Part shown: positions 60,390-64,000 of the stretch, in pieces
Layout of the letters: each line of letters begins with the position of its first letter
Numbering within the stretch: position 1 is the first letter of the stretch
DNA from: Gracilibacillus oryzae
Lineage (GTDB): Bacteria > Bacillota > Bacilli > Bacillales > Amphibacillaceae
NCBI RefSeq assembly: GCF_009498735.1
Contig: NZ_ML762439.1
Location: 1-64,000 of the forward strand
Direction of reading: 5' to 3'
DNA: 64,000 bases
Translations under genes and position numbers: made by a program
The notes under the pieces: generated by a model
The model's database searches: none
Told to the model about the DNA's origin: nothing
The model's input: the letters and a program-made list of their open reading frames with translations, nothing else

Positions 60390-61302
60390 GGTGGTGTTCA
60401 TATCGAATATAGAGCTGTAGATGATTTGCTTAAATTAGTCAATCAGTCTATTAAAGGGAAGCGAATATTCCTTGGGCGGACGACAGAAGAAACTTTTACG
60501 ATAATAAGGACAATAGATACAAGTAATACGGGGATCCCTGCTGAAGATAATCAGTCAATCGATATACGAGGATCTTATTGCCAGCAAATATACTTCGGCA
60601 AGCAGGAGCCTCTTATTATTAACAATACTAGAGAGCATCCTTTTACGAGTAAGCTGCCCTTAACCGCAGATGCCAATATTCTTTCCTATATCGGCGTACC
60701 TGTGTTTTATAAAAATGGGGAGATGTTTGGTACATTGTGCGCTGTTGGAAGTGATGCAGGTGACTTTACTGAGGATGATATTGAAACACTGACAAGTTTC
60801 TCCAACCTGTTTTCCTACGTTTTGGAATTAGAAAAACTAGCAATATACGATGCTTTAACAAATCTATATAATCGCAGATACCTGGATTTGTTTTTTTCCA
60901 ATATTGAGGAAAATGGAACAGATGTTCATCGATTTAGATAATTTTAAACAAGTGAATGATCTCTATGGTCATGATGCAGGCGATGAAGTTCTAATTGAAG
61001 TCAGCAATAGAATTATCAAGGTAACAGAGCCTTCTGATCGGTTAGTCAGAATAGGCGGAGATGAATTCATCCTTATTAAGCCTGGAAAGTCTGATAGAGA
61101 AAAGATTAATCAAACTGCTCAGAATATTATTAATACACTGTCTGATTGGAGTGATTCCACCTATCAGATAAATGTATCTGCAAGTGTGGGAATTGCAGAA
61201 TACACCACAGAATGCAAGGATATTAAAGTATTACTCAAAAAGGCTGATAATGCCTTATATGAAGTAAAAAGACAAGGAAAAAGGGGATTTATCCATGCTT
61301 AA
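60390..61302 (+). pseudogene. Frameshifted GAF-GGDEF diguanylate cyclase
   Basis: The first frame (TTG at 60426 to 60941) encodes a GAF domain (SYIGVPVFYKNGEMFGTLCAV) and the start of a GGDEF domain (DALTNLYNRRYLDLFF). The second frame (from 60904 to 61302) continues with MFIDLDNFKQVNDLYGHDAG and RIGGDEFIL to the end. The catalytic GGDEF is intact and there is no RxxD inhibitory site. The frames join near 60910-60935. The N terminus is also unclear: the first frame stays open upstream to 60390 with protein-like codons but no standard start. Two defects suggest decay of a c-di-GMP synthase gene. Confidence 0.75.
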
Positions 61303-61313
61303 CAGCCCTGGCT

Positions 61314-62114
61314 CTAGCGGGGAGCCAAGGCTTCTTTTAGTTGATCCATATCTTTCTTTATTTGTGCGAGATGGTTGGAGAGCCATCTTATCAGAAATCC
61401 ATTTTCACAAATTTGAGTGATGCTTACTTGATGATCTTCCAATTCAGTTAATTTTTCCTGAAGAGATGTAACAGAAAAAGAACTATCAGGAAACACTATC
61501 CAAAGGCTGGCAAGAAAATGATAGTTTTCCATTACTGCAATTGCTGTTAGGGTTTGATCTGCCGGTCTAAAAATAAGTGGATCATAAACAAGGCAATCAT
61601 CACCTCTCCAGACCTCAAAGAGAGTTTGGTATTTCTTAAAAGTAAAAAACTCGCCTCGCTTTTCCCTGCCAGGATATAAAATTTCTTCCCACCACAAAGA
61701 AGCTGTACTATCCATATTAATCACGGTATGACTGTCAAATATGGCTCCCTCAAAGGGAATAACTTCTTCTCTTTGCCAGGTTAAATTAGTGTTCTTCGCA
61801 AGCGATATCTCAATCGACTGACGACTGGTTTCATCATATAATGTTGGATAAACCTTGGTTGCTGACTGTGGATGAATCATTACATCTGAGCCTTCTTCCA
61901 ATGTAAACGACAGCTTATTAGAATCACCAGCAACAAGACCTCCAGAAGATTCCATTATGTACATGGACAGACGGCTATCATCCTGAACATAAAGACCTCT
62001 GCTGGCTTTTAAAGGAGCCTTCTGAAAGACATCCTTTATGATTGTTTTATTATTTTTATAAGTAAAAGTCAGATCCAGCTGGCCATCCATTTTTTCCTTC
62101 TTAACAGGGTTCAT
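61314..62114 (-). CDS. ureD: Urease accessory protein UreD (UreH)
   Basis: About 266 residues. UreD scaffolds apo-urease with UreF and UreG during nickel insertion. Landmarks are LYVQDDSRLSMYIMESSGG, LVAGDSNKLSFTLEEG, QSATKVYPT and WWEEILYPGREKRGEFF. The ATG at 62114 is four bases after the ureG stop, with GGAAGCGAAG in the ureG end; ATG 62090 is an alternative. Last gene of the urease operon in this window. Confidence 0.92.
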   Translation of the reverse strand: MNPVKKEKMDGQLDLTFTYKNNKTIIKDVFQKAPLKASRGLYVQDDSRLSMYIMESSGGLVAGDSNKLSFTLEEGSDVMIHPQSATKVYPTLYDETSRQSIEISLAKNTNLTWQREEVIPFEGAIFDSHTVINMDSTASLWWEEILYPGREKRGEFFTFKKYQTLFEVWRGDDCLVYDPLIFRPADQTLTAIAVMENYHFLASLWIVFPDSSFSVTSLQEKLTELEDHQVSITQICENGFLIRWLSNHLAQIKKDMDQLKEALAPR

Positions 62115-62118
62115 CTGC

Positions 62119-62733
62119 TCACACTTCGCTTCCTTCCAGCAGCATATTATGTTGAATCCATTCAATGACTTTTGGAATGCCATCACCTTTCTTCACATTT
62201 GTAAAAACATATGGTCTGTCTTTTCTTGCCGCTTTTGCATCAACTCTCATCTTGTCTAAATCAACTTCTACATATGGTGCTAAGTCTATTTTATTTACTA
62301 ACAGCAAATCTGACCTTGTCACACCAGGACCGCCTTTTCGAGGGATATCTCCACCTTCTGCCACATCTATTACATAGATATATCCATCAACAAGTTCCGG
62401 ACTAAAGGTTGCTGAAAGGTTATCGCCACCACTTTCTAATAAAATTATATCTAAATCATCAAAACGCCGTTTCAGTTCATCAATAGCTTCAAAATTCATC
62501 GAAGCATCTTCTCTTATTGCAGTATGCGGGCAGCCACCAGTCTCGACCCCGATTATTCTCTCTTCTGGCAGAATCCCCTGCTTGATTAAAAACTGTGCAT
62601 CTTCTTTTGTATAAATATCGTTTGTAATAACTGCAATACTATATTGATCTACCATATTTTTCGTCAATTTTTCTACTAATGATGTTTTCCCTGAACCAAC
62701 TGGTCCACCTACTCCAACTATTACTGGTTTCAT
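62119..62733 (-). CDS. ureG: Urease accessory GTPase UreG
   Basis: A 204-residue GTPase that drives nickel delivery to urease. The P-loop is [15 protein letters not shown]; the nickel-binding CPH motif is in [17 protein letters not shown]; the switch and G3 region is [17 protein letters not shown]; the nucleotide specificity motif is [12 protein letters not shown]. The length is typical. It lies 14 bp after ureF. The ATG follows AAGGAGGGGTTTGGC. Confidence 0.96.
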   Translation of the reverse strand: MKPVIVGVGGPVGSGKTSLVEKLTKNMVDQYSIAVITNDIYTKEDAQFLIKQGILPEERIIGVETGGCPHTAIREDASMNFEAIDELKRRFDDLDIILLESGGDNLSATFSPELVDGYIYVIDVAEGGDIPRKGGPGVTRSDLLLVNKIDLAPYVEVDLDKMRVDAKAARKDRPYVFTNVKKGDGIPKVIEWIQHNMLLEGSEV

Positions 62734-62747
62734 GCCAAACCCCTCCT

Positions 62748-63473
62748 TTAAGATATAAACAACCTTGCTTGTAAGAATTTATGTTTCATTGAGGAAATCT
62801 CCAACCCTAAGGCATGATTGGACAAATCCTCGATATGGCGTTTCAAGATCTGTTTCGCAATGGTGTCCATTTCAGCTATAAGCTTATGGATAACTTCGAT
62901 CCCTGCTTTTTGGCCTAATGGAATGGCACGCACGGCATTATGAACAAGGCCAACTGTTGATGAATAAATATAGGTGAGCACCGTTGTATATAAATCAAAG
63001 CCCATATCATATGTATACAATGTATATACAAATGGAAAGTGATTATATCCATTCGCTTCCTCTTGCCATTTCTTAAGCGAGGGTGTTTCACTTACAGGTA
63101 AAACTGCTTTCATAAATTGCTTACCAATCATCATACTTGCTTCCCTGGACTCTTCTGCGTTTTTACTTGCATGACAGATCTTTTCTAATCTAATTAATTC
63201 GTCCCACTCTTGCAGGGACAGCTTTTCATATGCAAGCTTAACAAATATCCCATCTGTATAGCCGATATTCTCACTCATATAGGTAAGACAAAAATGAAAC
63301 AAATCTTCTTTTGTTCTGATCTTGTCTTCTTGTATATAAGTTTCCATTCCAAATGAATGAGTATAGGATCCAATTGGAAAAGCAGAATCATGAATATGCA
63401 TTAAGTAAAGAAATTTAGTGCTTATGTCCTCTGTATTTAAAAGGTTCTGTGAATCTTCGTTCTGTTGCTTCAT
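62748..63473 (-). CDS. ureF: Urease accessory protein UreF
   Basis: A 241-residue all-helical GTPase-gating chaperone. The family signature is [20 protein letters not shown]. Later segments are [18 protein letters not shown] and the [18 protein letters not shown] ending. The N terminus overlaps the end of ureE by about 60 bp. The ATG at 63473 has AAGTAGGTG upstream; a GTG at 63482 is also in frame. Confidence 0.93.
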   Translation of the reverse strand: MKQQNEDSQNLLNTEDISTKFLYLMHIHDSAFPIGSYTHSFGMETYIQEDKIRTKEDLFHFCLTYMSENIGYTDGIFVKLAYEKLSLQEWDELIRLEKICHASKNAEESREASMMIGKQFMKAVLPVSETPSLKKWQEEANGYNHFPFVYTLYTYDMGFDLYTTVLTYIYSSTVGLVHNAVRAIPLGQKAGIEVIHKLIAEMDTIAKQILKRHIEDLSNHALGLEISSMKHKFLQARLFIS

Positions 63474-63858
63474 ATTTAACACCTACTTCTTCAAACAACC
63501 GCTCCAATGTTTGATCATAACGGACAATAATTTCACTTTCGCTTATTAAACACGGAGTATGGCGATTCCCTAATTCAAAGGCAGTCTTCCCCATTTGTGT
63601 AATGGAGTCAGGATAAGCTATATAAACCTTTTCCTTTTTTGTACGAATGACAATTTGCCGTTCTTCATCCTGATAAACAATATCACCAACAGCCAGGGGT
63701 GCTTTTTCTTCCAGAGAAATGGCGACATCTGTTCCTTTGTTTGTTGTTTTACGTAAAATCCGTTTATTTAATTCATCCCAGTCCAATTCTAACCATTCTC
63801 TATTGGGATGATCCTGCTTTTCCTTTTCAATGTTACCGATAATCTCTTTTGTTAACAT
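63415..63858 (-). CDS. ureE: Urease nickel metallochaperone UreE
   Basis: A 147-residue nickel-binding protein delivering metal to the UreDFG complex. The N-terminal peptide-binding domain reads EWLELDWDELNKRILRKTT; the metal-binding domain has ELGNRHTPCLISE and a short His-ending tail YRGHKH. It lacks the long poly-His tail of some homologues. The ATG follows GGGGACAGAGCT, 18 bp after ureC. Confidence 0.93.
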   Translation of the reverse strand: MLTKEIIGNIEKEKQDHPNREWLELDWDELNKRILRKTTNKGTDVAISLEEKAPLAVGDIVYQDEERQIVIRTKKEKVYIAYPDSITQMGKTAFELGNRHTPCLISESEIIVRYDQTLERLFEEVGVKYEATERRFTEPFKYRGHKH

Positions 63859-63876
63859 AGCTCTGTCCCCTTTTCT

Positions 63877-64000
63877 TTAAAATAAGAAATAACGCTGTGC
63901 CATCGCAACTTCTTTAAATGGTTCACATGTAATGATTTCGCCATCTAACTTCACTTCATATGTTTCCGGATTGATATCAATTGCTGGTGTTTTATCATTA
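63877..64000 (-). CDS. ureC: Urease alpha subunit UreC, C-terminal 40 residues (partial)
   Basis: The last 40 codons of the catalytic subunit run off the window. They read [20 protein letters not shown] and end with AMAQRYFLF before TAA, which is the standard UreC ending. The order ureC-ureE-ureF-ureG-ureD is the usual Bacillaceae urease order, and the beta and gamma subunit genes should lie beyond 64000. Confidence 0.93.
   Translation of the reverse strand, partial: NDKTPAIDINPETYEVKLDGEIITCEPFKEVAMAQRYFLF

Overview
The window comes from a low-GC Gram-positive bacterium of the Bacillaceae, most like the halophilic or alkaliphilic genera (Gracilibacillus, Oceanobacillus and relatives). The grounds are AT-rich DNA, strong AAGGAGG-type ribosome binding sites, frequent GTG and TTG starts, Bacillus-type families (SinR, YwaC/SasA, YdbS/YdbT, CspR/TrmL, GndA, QueG) and GC-richer intergenic repeats of a kind I associate with these genera. 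No prophage, insertion sequence, CRISPR array or rRNA was seen. One tRNA gene (Gly, anticodon TCC) is present.

Layout. 0.1-6.8 kb: chemotaxis receptor, ABC exporter half-transporter, GH36 alpha-galactosidase behind a strong promoter with a LacI-type operator, and a stand-alone glucose-type PTS IIA. 6.9-12.9 kb: a five-gene operon (ThuA-like, two Gfo/Idh/MocA oxidoreductases, two xylose-isomerase-like TIM barrels) divergent from an AraC regulator, with a nested inverted-repeat element between them. 12.9-16.4 kb: a SinR-like regulator sandwiched between two glycosyltransferases, plus an orphan LuxR-type response regulator; both transcription units have SinR-type operators. 16.5-29.4 kb: mixed housekeeping and small genes (a DUF5392-like gene with an in-frame stop, phosphoesterase, a third Gfo/Idh enzyme, TrmL, an amidase-like protein, two acidic lipoproteins, Ogt, QueG, an ABC-class ATPase, tRNA-Gly, a ZIP transporter, YdbS/YdbT).

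29.8-39.3 kb is the most coherent metabolic locus: an AEC permease, a LarA-family nickel hydroxyacid epimerase, a mannonate-oxidoreductase-like SDR, LarE, gluconokinase and LarB in one direction, a divergent ROK repressor, and 6-phosphogluconate dehydrogenase nearby. The ROK gene and gndA share the same palindromic operator. I read this as a route fructuronate to mannonate to gluconate (nickel-dependent C2 epimerisation) to 6-phosphogluconate to ribulose-5-phosphate. 39.4-44.5 kb: an esterase divergent from a small alarmone synthetase-TetR operon with two matched palindromic operators, then methionine aminopeptidase, a LysM-M14 peptidase and a nitroreductase. 44.7-51.1 kb: aldo/keto reductase, fructokinase and a sucrose module (hydrolase, PTS IIBC, LacI repressor). 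51.2-57.9 kb: ABC exporter, class Ia-like ribonucleotide reductase with tandem NrdR boxes, flavodoxin and a DUF2269 protein.

57.9-64.0 kb: a 52-bp tandem repeat, a DUR3-like urea symporter with a small partner gene (a frameshift lies near the symporter 3' end), a frameshifted GAF-GGDEF gene, and the urease accessory genes ureE, ureF, ureG and ureD following the 3' end of ureC, which runs off the window. Sugar functions connect across the window: alpha-galactosidase can release sucrose from raffinose-type sugars, and the sucrose IIBC lacks a IIA domain that the IIA at 6.3 kb could supply.
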